A DNA stretch of 54,760 bases, taken from contig CAIQDA010000192.1 in assembly GCA_903870415.1 (NCBI GenBank), positions 1-54,760 on the forward strand. Reading direction: 5' to 3'. Within the stretch, counting starts at the first letter, position 1, and each line of letters begins with the position of its first letter. This document shows, piece by piece, positions 18,025-25,755 of this stretch. This DNA comes from an uncultured delta proteobacterium (GTDB lineage: Bacteria; Myxococcota_A; Polyangia; Polyangiales; Polyangiaceae). The translations under genes and the position numbers were made by a program. Under the pieces are notes generated by a model. That model was given only the letters and a program-made list of their open reading frames with translations. It ran no database searches and had not been told where the DNA came from.

Positions 18025-19230
18025 ATGAGTGATTTCGTCGTACCGTTTCTATACGAGCTTCGCGCGCGCAAACTGAAGGTCGGTGCGACCGAAGCAATCG
18101 CGTTGGCGAAGGCCCTGGCGCTCGGCGTTCACGACTGTTCGCTCGATCGATTTTACCACGTGGCCCGTGCACTCTGCGTGCACCGCGAGGGCGATCTCGA
18201 TGCGTTCGACGTGGCGTTTGCAGCTCACTTCGAGGGCGTGGAGCGCGCGTCGAAAGTTCTCACGGACGATCTCCTTTCGTGGCTCAACGATCCGATTCAG
18301 AAGCGCCAACTTTCGGACGAGGAGCGAGCGAGTCTCGAGGCGCTTTCGCTCGAAGAATTGCAACGACGTTTCGACGAACGTTTGCGCGAGCAGAAGGAGC
18401 GACACGACGGCGGCAATCGGTGGATTGGGACCGGCGGCTCAAGCCCCTTCGGACGAGGTGGCACGCATCCAACCGGAATGGTCATCGGCGAAGGCGGCTC
18501 GAGGAGTGCGGTCGCGACGGCTCGACAAAGACGCTTTCGGCCGTACCGCGAGGACGCTGTGCTCGACGTGCGGCAGTTCGAGGTCGCGCTGCGCAAGCTC
18601 CGTCAATTGGCGCGTGATGGGCGTCCCGACGAGCTCGACGTGGAGGAAACGGTCATCGCAACCGGGCGCAACGCAGGCGAACTCGACATCAAGCTGCGAG
18701 CGCCGCGTCGCTCTTCTGTGCGGGTGCTGTTGCTCATGGACGTCGGCGGCAGCATGGACCCTTACGCCGACGTGGTGAGCAAACTGTTTTCGGCAACGAA
18801 ACGTGCGTCGCACCTGCGCGAAGTGAAGCCGTATTACTTCCACAACTGTGTGTATGGACACGTCTTCGGCACGGCGAATTTCACGGAACCCGTGAGTGTC
18901 GACGATCTCATCCACCGGTGCGGCCCTCAATGGAAGCTCGTGGTGGTGGGCGATGCGGCGATGAATCCGGCGGAGCTTCTCGGTTATGGCGACTATTCGT
19001 TTCACGAGCCTGGGGCGCGTCGAGCGCAGCCCGGAGTCGCGTGGATGGAGCAACTCGCCGGTCACTTCGAGCGGCGGGCGTGGCTGAACCCAGACCCTCC
19101 GCAGTTTTGGCGATCGGGCACCGCGGACTTGCTCTCGCAGCTCTTTCCGATGTTCGCGCTCACGGTGCAGGGCCTCGACGACGCGACGAAGCACTTGGTC
19201 GGTCAGCGCAACCACGTGCGGGCGGCCTAG
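18025..19230 (+). CDS. VWA-domain protein of the CoxE-like type
   Basis: Von Willebrand A-type protein, probably cytoplasmic, of the family that pairs with MoxR ATPases; no MoxR gene is adjacent. The N-terminal half is helical ('VPFLYELRARKLKVGATEAIALAKAL'), with a glycine-rich link near residues 135-165. The VWA core starts at 'VRVLLLMDVGGSMDPYADVVSKLF'. The metal-site motif is D-x-G-x-S in 'MDVGGSMD', Gly replacing the usual first Ser. The final part ('AWLNPDPPQFWRSGTADLLSQLFPMFALTVQGLD') is typical of this family. ATG 18025 follows GAGG by 3 bases; an in-frame GTG at 17938 would add 29 unconvincing residues. Confidence 0.85.
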   Translation: MSDFVVPFLYELRARKLKVGATEAIALAKALALGVHDCSLDRFYHVARALCVHREGDLDAFDVAFAAHFEGVERASKVLTDDLLSWLNDPIQKRQLSDEERASLEALSLEELQRRFDERLREQKERHDGGNRWIGTGGSSPFGRGGTHPTGMVIGEGGSRSAVATARQRRFRPYREDAVLDVRQFEVALRKLRQLARDGRPDELDVEETVIATGRNAGELDIKLRAPRRSSVRVLLLMDVGGSMDPYADVVSKLFSATKRASHLREVKPYYFHNCVYGHVFGTANFTEPVSVDDLIHRCGPQWKLVVVGDAAMNPAELLGYGDYSFHEPGARRAQPGVAWMEQLAGHFERRAWLNPDPPQFWRSGTADLLSQLFPMFALTVQGLDDATKHLVGQRNHVRAA

Positions 19231-19254
19231 CTTTGGGCGCCGTGTGCGAGCGCC

Positions 19255-20289
19255 TCAGGCCTCGTCTGCGGGCAGGTACGGGTCGAGAATGCTCGCGAGC
19301 TCTTCGATGACCGGATGCTTCGAGCCGATGGCGGCCATCGATCGGCGAACCTTCTTGAGGGTCGGCTCGACGAACGGAAGGAAGTTCGGATTGCCCTTCA
19401 CGCGGTCGATGAAGACGAAGCGACCGGCGTCCTTGAGCTTGCGCTGCACCGTCACCAAGTGAAACTCGAAGGCGAGAATGTCCGGGCGAAGACCCTGTGC
19501 CTCTGCGGCCTCGACGATGCGCTGGCCCACGAAAGCCGGATCGAACGTCTGGTAAGAATCGTTGAGGAGTGCAACCAAATCGTAAACGCGTGGTCCAATG
19601 AGCGCGTCCTGAAAGTCGATCCACACGATGCTTCCGTCCTCGCGAACCATCAAGTTCCGGGACTGGTAGTCGCGGTGCACGACGGCGGTTGCCATCGCCG
19701 CAACCTCACGCGCGAGAGCTGTCGCTAGACTGTCGAACCGAACGCGAACCTGCTCGGGCAGCGTGACCCCTCGCGCTTCGAGCGCCCACTCGCGAAAGTG
19801 ATCGATTTCCCAGCGCAAAAGCTCTTCGTCGAAGCGGCGCGTGGCGACGATCGTGCCTTCCGCAAGGGGCTTGAGGTGAAGCTGCGCCGCGACCAAGTCC
19901 GAGACCGCGCGCTTGTAGAGTGCATCTTTCTGGGACGGGTCAATCTCAAGCACTTGCGCCAGCGTTCGATCACCGAGGTCTTCGAGGAGCAGGTACCCGT
20001 CCTTCGAGGCGTCGGCGTAAATCTTCGGCACGTCGATGCGGGCCTTCGTCAGGAGCTCGTGCACCTCGAGAAAGGGCCAACGCGTGTTTGTCTCCTTCGA
20101 CGCCTCGTCGGGCGTGAGCCCATCGGGCACGAACATGACGACCGCCTTCGCGCCGCCAGGCACCGTCACACGGAAGTACTTCCGCGACGAGGCTCCGCCG
20201 ACCATCGGTTCGACGGCCTCCGGCGGGCCACCAAAGGCTTGAATCACAAGTGCATTCAGGGCGGCGCTATCGAAGACCTTCGCATGCAT
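19255..20289 (-). CDS. AmgK-like aminoglycoside-phosphotransferase-fold sugar kinase
   Basis: Kinase of the APH fold resembling AmgK, the anomeric MurNAc/GlcNAc kinase of cell-wall recycling. Landmarks: glycine loop 'VGGASSRKYFRVTVPGG', catalytic 'VVHRDYQSRNLMV' and metal-binding 'WIDFQDALIGPRVYDLVALLND'. The partner uridylyltransferase gene murU, often adjacent in other bacteria, is not here, so the substrate is inferred. ATG 20289 is chosen because the conserved part begins there. Only 26 bp separate this start from the divergent rsmG start, so the promoters must lie inside one or both genes. Confidence 0.75.
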   Translation of the reverse strand: MHAKVFDSAALNALVIQAFGGPPEAVEPMVGGASSRKYFRVTVPGGAKAVVMFVPDGLTPDEASKETNTRWPFLEVHELLTKARIDVPKIYADASKDGYLLLEDLGDRTLAQVLEIDPSQKDALYKRAVSDLVAAQLHLKPLAEGTIVATRRFDEELLRWEIDHFREWALEARGVTLPEQVRVRFDSLATALAREVAAMATAVVHRDYQSRNLMVREDGSIVWIDFQDALIGPRVYDLVALLNDSYQTFDPAFVGQRIVEAAEAQGLRPDILAFEFHLVTVQRKLKDAGRFVFIDRVKGNPNFLPFVEPTLKKVRRSMAAIGSKHPVIEELASILDPYLPADEA

Positions 20290-20315
20290 GTGGAATCGGC
20301 TACCACGACGCCCCC

Positions 20316-20960
20316 ATGAGCCTGAAATCTGTGGAGTCGCTCGCGGGCGAGGTTGCGCGCTACGCGGCATTGGCCGCCTTCGACGTCGAGCCAGGGGCGC
20401 GAGGTTCTCTCGTGGCGTGGCTCTCGGAACTCGTCGCGTGGAACGCTCGCCTGGACCTCACCGCAGCCAAGACGGCGACGGAATTGGTCGAGTTGATGAT
20501 CGGTGATGCGCTTGAACTTGCGCGCGTGGTGCCGCGCGATGCGACGGTGGTCGATGTGGGAACGGGCGCGGGGGCGCCGGGTCTTGGGCTTGCGTGTGTG
20601 CGTCCAGACTTGGTAATCACCTTGGTTGAACCCCTGCAAAAACGCTGCTCGTTTCTTCGTCAGGCGATCGGCAAAACCAAGTGCGCGAAGGTGACGCTTC
20701 TGCACGGGCGACTCGACGTGGCGACGGACGCGATGGCGCGGGCGACCTTCGTGTTTTCGCGGGCCACGTTTGCCCCGAACGAGTGGCTTGCGGAGGCCGC
20801 GGCCGTGGTGGTGCCGGGAGCGCAGGTGGCCGTGCTGCTCGCGAAGGAGCCCGTTCCATCGGACTCGCGCATGAGGCTTTTGGGCACGCACGCGTATGGG
20901 CTTGCGTTCAGCGGGCGCGACCGATCCATCGCGACATTCGAACGCACGACAGAGGCGTAG
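20316..20960 (+). CDS. rsmG: RsmG-family 16S rRNA m7G methyltransferase
   Basis: SAM-dependent methyltransferase, probably modifying G527 of 16S rRNA. The SAM site reads 'VVDVGTGAGAPGLGLACVRPDLVITLVEPLQKRCSFLRQAIG', the classical RsmG/GidB arrangement, preceded by 'LVAWNARLDLTAAKTATELVE'. The length of 214 aa is normal. 'VFSRATFAPNEWL' replaces the usual SRAxA strand with one change. The gene is not next to mnmG, parA or parB, the usual neighbours, so the call rests on sequence. It may share a rightward transcript with the Clp-like gene 61 bp downstream. Confidence 0.85.
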   Translation: MSLKSVESLAGEVARYAALAAFDVEPGARGSLVAWLSELVAWNARLDLTAAKTATELVELMIGDALELARVVPRDATVVDVGTGAGAPGLGLACVRPDLVITLVEPLQKRCSFLRQAIGKTKCAKVTLLHGRLDVATDAMARATFVFSRATFAPNEWLAEAAAVVVPGAQVAVLLAKEPVPSDSRMRLLGTHAYGLAFSGRDRSIATFERTTEA

Positions 20961-21021
20961 ACACTCGTTTGCGACGACGCGCTTCGTGAACTTGGCCCAG
21001 GCGCGGCGACCATGAGAGCCG

Positions 21022-23478
21022 ATGGATATGCGTGTGAGCGACAAGGGTCTCCAGGCGCTTCGGCGCCGAGCGGAAGAACTCGCGGCGTCCCGGCGTGAGC
21101 CAGTGACGACCGCCCACCTTCTTGCGTCTGTGGCCGAGTTGGCGGAGGAGCCTGCAAGCCTCCTGCTGCTCGATCGCGGTCTCGATGCGGTGCGGATTCT
21201 CGAGGCCGTTCCGACCGAGGGTCAGGACGCGGGCGAGTCGATCACGCGAACCTTGCAACGTGCACGCGATCTCGCGTCGCGCGGCGAGAACAAAGCAGTC
21301 TCGCCACTCCACGTGCTGTTCGCCCTTTGCCAGGAGCGCACCTCGGGCGCGTATCGAATTCTCGAACGCTCCGGCGTCGAACCCGGGAAACTTCGTGCCA
21401 CGGTGATGAGCCTCGTCACGGGCATCGTCATTCCGCGACGCACGACGCCGATCACCGAGCCGCGCGTCGCACGCACGACCATTTCCACGGAGCGCGCACC
21501 GTCGTCGCGCCCGACGCCGCTTCCATTGACGAAGATGCCTTCGTCACGTCCGCGGCCCGTCACGAATGCGCGCCCGACGATTCGCCCGCTCCCCTCCGAG
21601 CATCAAACGCGCACGACGACGATTCCGCCGCCGTCGCCGCCCATGAGCGAGCCGAGCCTTTCGGGATCGATTCCGCCCAAGGCCTTCGATGAAGCGAAGC
21701 CATCGATCCTTGCAACCTGCACGCGTGAGTTTGCGAAGGCGCCGCAGCGATCGGTCATCGGTCGCGAAGCCGAAGTGGAGCGAATTCTCGATGTGCTCGA
21801 TCGCCGCGACGCGCACCACGCCGTGATCGTGGGAGCTCCAGGCATCGGGAAGACTGCCGTTCTCCAGGCCCTCGGCGTTGCGCTTGTCGCCGCAGGAGCG
21901 CGCGTCCTCGAACTTGAACCGAGCTCGCTCGTGGCAGGGGCCATGGCCCGCGGGGCGATGACCGATCGCTTTGCGCGCCTGCGCCGCGAGCTTGAGGCCC
22001 TTGGTGGTCGCACCGTCATGATGGTCGATGGCCTCGGCGCGCTGCTCGGAGCCGATGCAAGCGAAGAGACCGTCGCGGAGGTGCGGGGCCTCCTCGCCCG
22101 CGGGACGACACGTCTTGTCCTCACGGCGTCGCCAGACGAGTACAAGCGCCACGTCGAAGCCGACGGCGCGATGGCACGACGCCTGAGCACCATCGAGCTT
22201 GCGGAGCTGCCAAGGGAGCGCGTGCTTGAGGTCGTCGAACGAGCGTCCGCGGAGCTCGGCGCGCACCATGACGTGCCCATCACGCAGGTGGCGCGTGAGG
22301 CGTGCATGTCGTGGGCCGAGCGCTACGTGAGCGAACGCGTATTCCCAGACAAAGCGCTGACGATTCTCGATCTCGCGGCCGCGCGTGCGAAGCGAAAGAA
22401 CGCGCCGTCGGTGGACCGTAGCCACGTGGCTCAGGTCGTCGCGGACCTCGCGGCGGTGCCTCTCGAGCGGCTTCTCGAAACGGATGCAGAACGCATGCTT
22501 CACCTCGAAGACCACCTCGCCAAGCGCGTGGTCGGTCACGGTGATTCGCTCGCGCGCCTCGCTCAAGTTCTTCGCCGCTCGGCGACAGGCCTTCGAAGCG
22601 ATCGTCCGCTCGGTACGTTCTTGCTCTTGGGTCCAACCGGCGTTGGCAAAACCGAAACCGCGAAAGCCGTGGCCGAGTGCCTCTTCGGCTCATCGAATGC
22701 GATGACACGCCTCGACTTCTCTGAGTACGCGGAAGCCCATGCGGTGTCGCGTCTCGTGGGGGCGCCGCCCGGTTACGTCGGTCACGATGCCGGCGGCCAG
22801 TTGACCGAAGCGGTTCGCAAACGCCCGTATCAAGTCATCCTCCTCGACGAGATCGAGAAGGCGCATCGCGACGTGCTCGAAGCGTTCCTCCAAGTGTTCG
22901 ACGAGGGCCGCATGACCGACGGTCGGGGCCGCACGGTGGACTTCCGTCAGACGGTCATCATCCTGACGTCGAACCTTGGCGCCGAGGTTTTTTCCAAGGG
23001 AACATCCAAAGTGCCGATCGGTTTTGGCGCGAGCACCGCTCCTGTGTCCGACGACAAACGACAGCTCGCGCTCGAGAAGGCCAAGAGTTCTCTGCCGCCC
23101 GAACTCGTCAATCGCTTCGACGACATTCTCGTCTTCGGCGCGCTCACCGAGACCGACGTGCGCGAAGTTGCGCGTCGCATGCTGAAGGACCTCGCGTCGA
23201 GGCTTCAAGAGTCACGCCGTGTCGACCTTGCGTGGACGGAGGCGGTGGTGGACCATCTGCTCGCGAGTGGCGGTTACGACGTTGCCTATGGAGCGCGTCC
23301 GATGCGTCGTACGATCGGCCGGCTCATCGAGACGCCGCTTGCGGAACAACTCCTCAACGGAACGGTCGCCGCGGGAGCCAAACTTCGCATCGACCTTCGC
23401 GACGGCGCGCTTCAGTTTTCGTCGAAGGTCACGAAGGAAAAAGTGCGAGCCGACCGAGGCGCAGCCCGAGCCGGGTAG
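21022..23478 (+). CDS. Clp/Hsp100 double AAA+ ATPase with a degenerate first Walker B
   Basis: ClpA/ClpC-like unfoldase. Residues 1-135 are a Clp N-domain, 139-220 a Pro/Ser/Thr/Arg-rich linker that is unusually long, 245-450 the D1 AAA+ domain and 500-800 the D2 domain. D1 keeps Walker A (GAPGIGKT, 271-278) and 'AMARRL', but its Walker B reads 'TVMMVDGLGALLGA' with Gly337 in place of the catalytic Glu. D2 is intact: GPTGVGKT (537-544) and 'VILLDEIEKAH' (D609/E610). No coiled-coil M-domain is visible between D1 and D2, so it is unlike ClpB. A ClpP loop was not identified. The last residues are a basic, disordered tail. It stands 61 bp after rsmG. Confidence 0.88.
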   Translation: MDMRVSDKGLQALRRRAEELAASRREPVTTAHLLASVAELAEEPASLLLLDRGLDAVRILEAVPTEGQDAGESITRTLQRARDLASRGENKAVSPLHVLFALCQERTSGAYRILERSGVEPGKLRATVMSLVTGIVIPRRTTPITEPRVARTTISTERAPSSRPTPLPLTKMPSSRPRPVTNARPTIRPLPSEHQTRTTTIPPPSPPMSEPSLSGSIPPKAFDEAKPSILATCTREFAKAPQRSVIGREAEVERILDVLDRRDAHHAVIVGAPGIGKTAVLQALGVALVAAGARVLELEPSSLVAGAMARGAMTDRFARLRRELEALGGRTVMMVDGLGALLGADASEETVAEVRGLLARGTTRLVLTASPDEYKRHVEADGAMARRLSTIELAELPRERVLEVVERASAELGAHHDVPITQVAREACMSWAERYVSERVFPDKALTILDLAAARAKRKNAPSVDRSHVAQVVADLAAVPLERLLETDAERMLHLEDHLAKRVVGHGDSLARLAQVLRRSATGLRSDRPLGTFLLLGPTGVGKTETAKAVAECLFGSSNAMTRLDFSEYAEAHAVSRLVGAPPGYVGHDAGGQLTEAVRKRPYQVILLDEIEKAHRDVLEAFLQVFDEGRMTDGRGRTVDFRQTVIILTSNLGAEVFSKGTSKVPIGFGASTAPVSDDKRQLALEKAKSSLPPELVNRFDDILVFGALTETDVREVARRMLKDLASRLQESRRVDLAWTEAVVDHLLASGGYDVAYGARPMRRTIGRLIETPLAEQLLNGTVAAGAKLRIDLRDGALQFSSKVTKEKVRADRGAARAG

Positions 23479-23485
23479 CGCGGGA

Positions 23486-25579
23486 TCACGCAAGGCCGAT
23501 GGCGCGCCTGTAACGGTCACGACGCGCATCGTCACGAAGCACCTGGTAGGCCTCTTCGACGACCTCGAGGATGGTTCGCACGTCGCCCTCAAACGCATGA
23601 AGTTCCGCGAATTGCAGGACGCGCGAGGGTTCGAACGAGCGACGAAGGTCGAGGTACGCCTGTCGAATCTCGAAGCCGTTCGCGCTCGCCGATACACCGA
23701 GCAACGTGAAGTAGTCGCCTTCGTCCACGAGTCGCCGCCGCAGGTGAATGCGTTGCCGAAGCGCATCGGCGTCGATGGACGAGCCGTCGTGGGAGCGCGC
23801 AGGGAGCGGCGGGTCGGGCTCCGCACGGAGGCGGTCGACGACGCCAATGATGTGCAAGTGCACGAGCGCCTCGAGCGTCACGAGGGCCGGGCCCAGTCGC
23901 TCCGCAGCCGCACTGTCGATGGGTAGCTCTAGCCACGCGTCGAGGTCGCGTGCGGTCTCCACGTCACCAAGGGCCTCGTCGCGGTCGGCGTAGCGCTCGC
24001 CGGGAACGAGCTGAAACGGACGCCGAAGCGCGCGCTCGGCAAACGTCGTCACGTTCTGACAGATGCAGAATGCACGAACGAAAACCGCCGAGCCCGAAAG
24101 CGCTCCAAACGGCGACGGTGCATCGTCAGGAACGGTGCCATCGGCGAAGGTTACCGTGCCGCGCTCGCTTGCAATCATGGCCGCGAGCACTTGCTCTCCA
24201 TGGAGGCGAAGCACGGGCCACAAGTCGTCCTGCGCCAAGTGCCCGCGCGCCACGAGGGCCGCGCATGCAAGGCGTGGAATCGGAGAAAGCGAAATTCCCA
24301 GGAGCGCGTCTTGGGGCAAGAACCCGCGCCTTCCGAGCAAGCGGAGGAGCGAATCGTCTACGTGTGTACTCTGCACGGAACAGCAGTCGCCCTCGCGAAG
24401 CGTGATGGTGCGCGAGGTGCCTTCATCGGCGAAGGTAAGAATTCCTGTGGCTCGACGATGGATGAGCGAGGCGATGAGGCCCGGTGCCGCGTGCCGTGCG
24501 AGCGTCGCGGGTATTTCGGCTCGTGCCTGGGGAGCAGCAGGCGGAAGCGTGCGCTCGGCGATGCGGGAATCCGGCGCATGCGAGCGGCCGACGACGAGGC
24601 CTGTCGGTGCGGTGCGAGGGCTCGGCACATCGGCCGGCTCCGCGGGAAGTTTCGGCGACGCCAACGCCGCATCGCGAAGGGACCGTGCGGGAGATTCTGC
24701 GAATCGGCCCAGTCGCGAGGTTGGCGGCGTGGCCCCTCGGTTTCCCGGAGCGGTGCTTGAGCGGGTGGCGGTGCTCGCGGTGGTTCGTCGCTGCTTGGCG
24801 GCCTGCAGAGGCGTCTGCGTGAGGATGCGCTCGTCGTCGCTTTTGCCGCTTCGCTGGCCTCCGCTGGCCGTGAGCAAACGTCCCTCGTCGCCCTCGGCGT
24901 CACCCTCGTCGTCCGGCGGCGCGATGCCCTCCATGTCCTCGCCACCGAGCACAAGGTCAAGTTCGCCTTCGGCGTCGAGGGGAGGAGCGGCGCCTGAGAG
25001 GTCGAGCGACGCGGCGCGAAGGTCGGCGGCCGCGAGGAGTGAGCGGATGTCATCGGCAAGCTCGGGCAGTTGCTGATGCCGGCCTTGAGCCGAGGGCACC
25101 ATGGCCGCGTCGAGCGAACGACCTGACGGCAACTCGTCGGGTGTATTCTGCACGGGTTGCCGCAAGAGCGAAGCGTTGCGTTCGCGACGAACGTCGCCTG
25201 GGCCGACCAGGGCCTCGATTTTTCGCACAAGCGCAGAGGCGTCGACGGGCCTTAGAAAGAGGCCACTTCCGTCGCGCATGAGGGCGTCTTCGGCGTCGCG
25301 AAGGGGGCCGCCGCTCGCTGCGACGAACAGCAAGTGAATCGCCTCGCCCCCGCTCGTCGCACGAATCTGAGCCACGACGCCAAGACTCGCCAAATCCGCC
25401 ACGTCGAGGACTACGGCAGCGGGGCGCTCGAGGCGCACGCGCTCCACAAGGCGATGCCTAGGCACGTCGATGACATCGTAGCCGGCCTGTGTGAGGGCCG
25501 ATTCGGTCTTCGTTGCTTCCGCCGACGGGTCGCAGACGTAGATGGTTGGTCGCTGCGGCCCCGAACTCGTGCTGCTCAT
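23486..25579 (-). CDS. Pseudo-receiver - DUF4388 - J-like domain protein
   Basis: Three parts. Residues 11-125 are a receiver-like fold with D17 and a possible phospho-Asp D59 ('AVVLDV'), but the conserved Lys is replaced by Arg110 ('FLRPVD'), so signalling may be phosphorylation-independent. Residues 130-370 are acidic/Ser-rich and disordered. Residues about 375-570 read as DUF4388 ('LIASLIHRRATGILTFADEGTSRTITLREGD'). The end (about 625-695) is a J-domain-like helix set ('DYFTLLGVSASANGFEIRQAYLDLRRSF...VEEAYQVLRDDARRDRYR') without the HPD tripeptide. DUF4388 proteins are common in deltaproteobacterial signalling; the role here is unknown. The start overlaps the small membrane gene upstream by four bases (ATGA). 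Confidence 0.8.
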   Translation of the reverse strand: MSSTSSGPQRPTIYVCDPSAEATKTESALTQAGYDVIDVPRHRLVERVRLERPAAVVLDVADLASLGVVAQIRATSGGEAIHLLFVAASGGPLRDAEDALMRDGSGLFLRPVDASALVRKIEALVGPGDVRRERNASLLRQPVQNTPDELPSGRSLDAAMVPSAQGRHQQLPELADDIRSLLAAADLRAASLDLSGAAPPLDAEGELDLVLGGEDMEGIAPPDDEGDAEGDEGRLLTASGGQRSGKSDDERILTQTPLQAAKQRRTTASTATRSSTAPGNRGATPPTSRLGRFAESPARSLRDAALASPKLPAEPADVPSPRTAPTGLVVGRSHAPDSRIAERTLPPAAPQARAEIPATLARHAAPGLIASLIHRRATGILTFADEGTSRTITLREGDCCSVQSTHVDDSLLRLLGRRGFLPQDALLGISLSPIPRLACAALVARGHLAQDDLWPVLRLHGEQVLAAMIASERGTVTFADGTVPDDAPSPFGALSGSAVFVRAFCICQNVTTFAERALRRPFQLVPGERYADRDEALGDVETARDLDAWLELPIDSAAAERLGPALVTLEALVHLHIIGVVDRLRAEPDPPLPARSHDGSSIDADALRQRIHLRRRLVDEGDYFTLLGVSASANGFEIRQAYLDLRRSFEPSRVLQFAELHAFEGDVRTILEVVEEAYQVLRDDARRDRYRRAIGLA

Positions 25580-25755
25580 GAGCGTTCGCGCGGCGCTTCC
25601 GGTGGGCGTCCACCCAGGCGAGCTCCGAGGCGCGCGATCGCGGGAAGCGACACGGCGAGGTACACGAGACCGATGAGAAAAAGCGCAAACGCGAGCTCGT
25701 TGGCGGCGAGGCCGACAAGGGGCAGAAGCGCAGCAATCTCAGGGTTAGTGACCAT
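25576..25755 (-). CDS. 59-residue membrane protein between ppk1 and the receiver/DUF4388 gene
   Basis: Short gene of 59 codons plus stop. It begins 11 bp inside the 3' end of ppk1 and ends in an ATGA overlap with the next start, the packing expected of a coupled operon. The product starts 'MVTNPEIAALLPLVGLAANE' and then has a strongly hydrophobic helix ('LAFALFLIGLVYLAVSLPAI') and a basic, Pro-rich tail ('RLGARLGGRPPEAPRERS'). This suggests one or two membrane passes with the tail in the cytoplasm. No family recognised. The codon choice looks like that of its neighbours, and the reading frame exactly fills the gap between two real genes. Confidence 0.65.
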   Translation of the reverse strand: MVTNPEIAALLPLVGLAANELAFALFLIGLVYLAVSLPAIARLGARLGGRPPEAPRERS

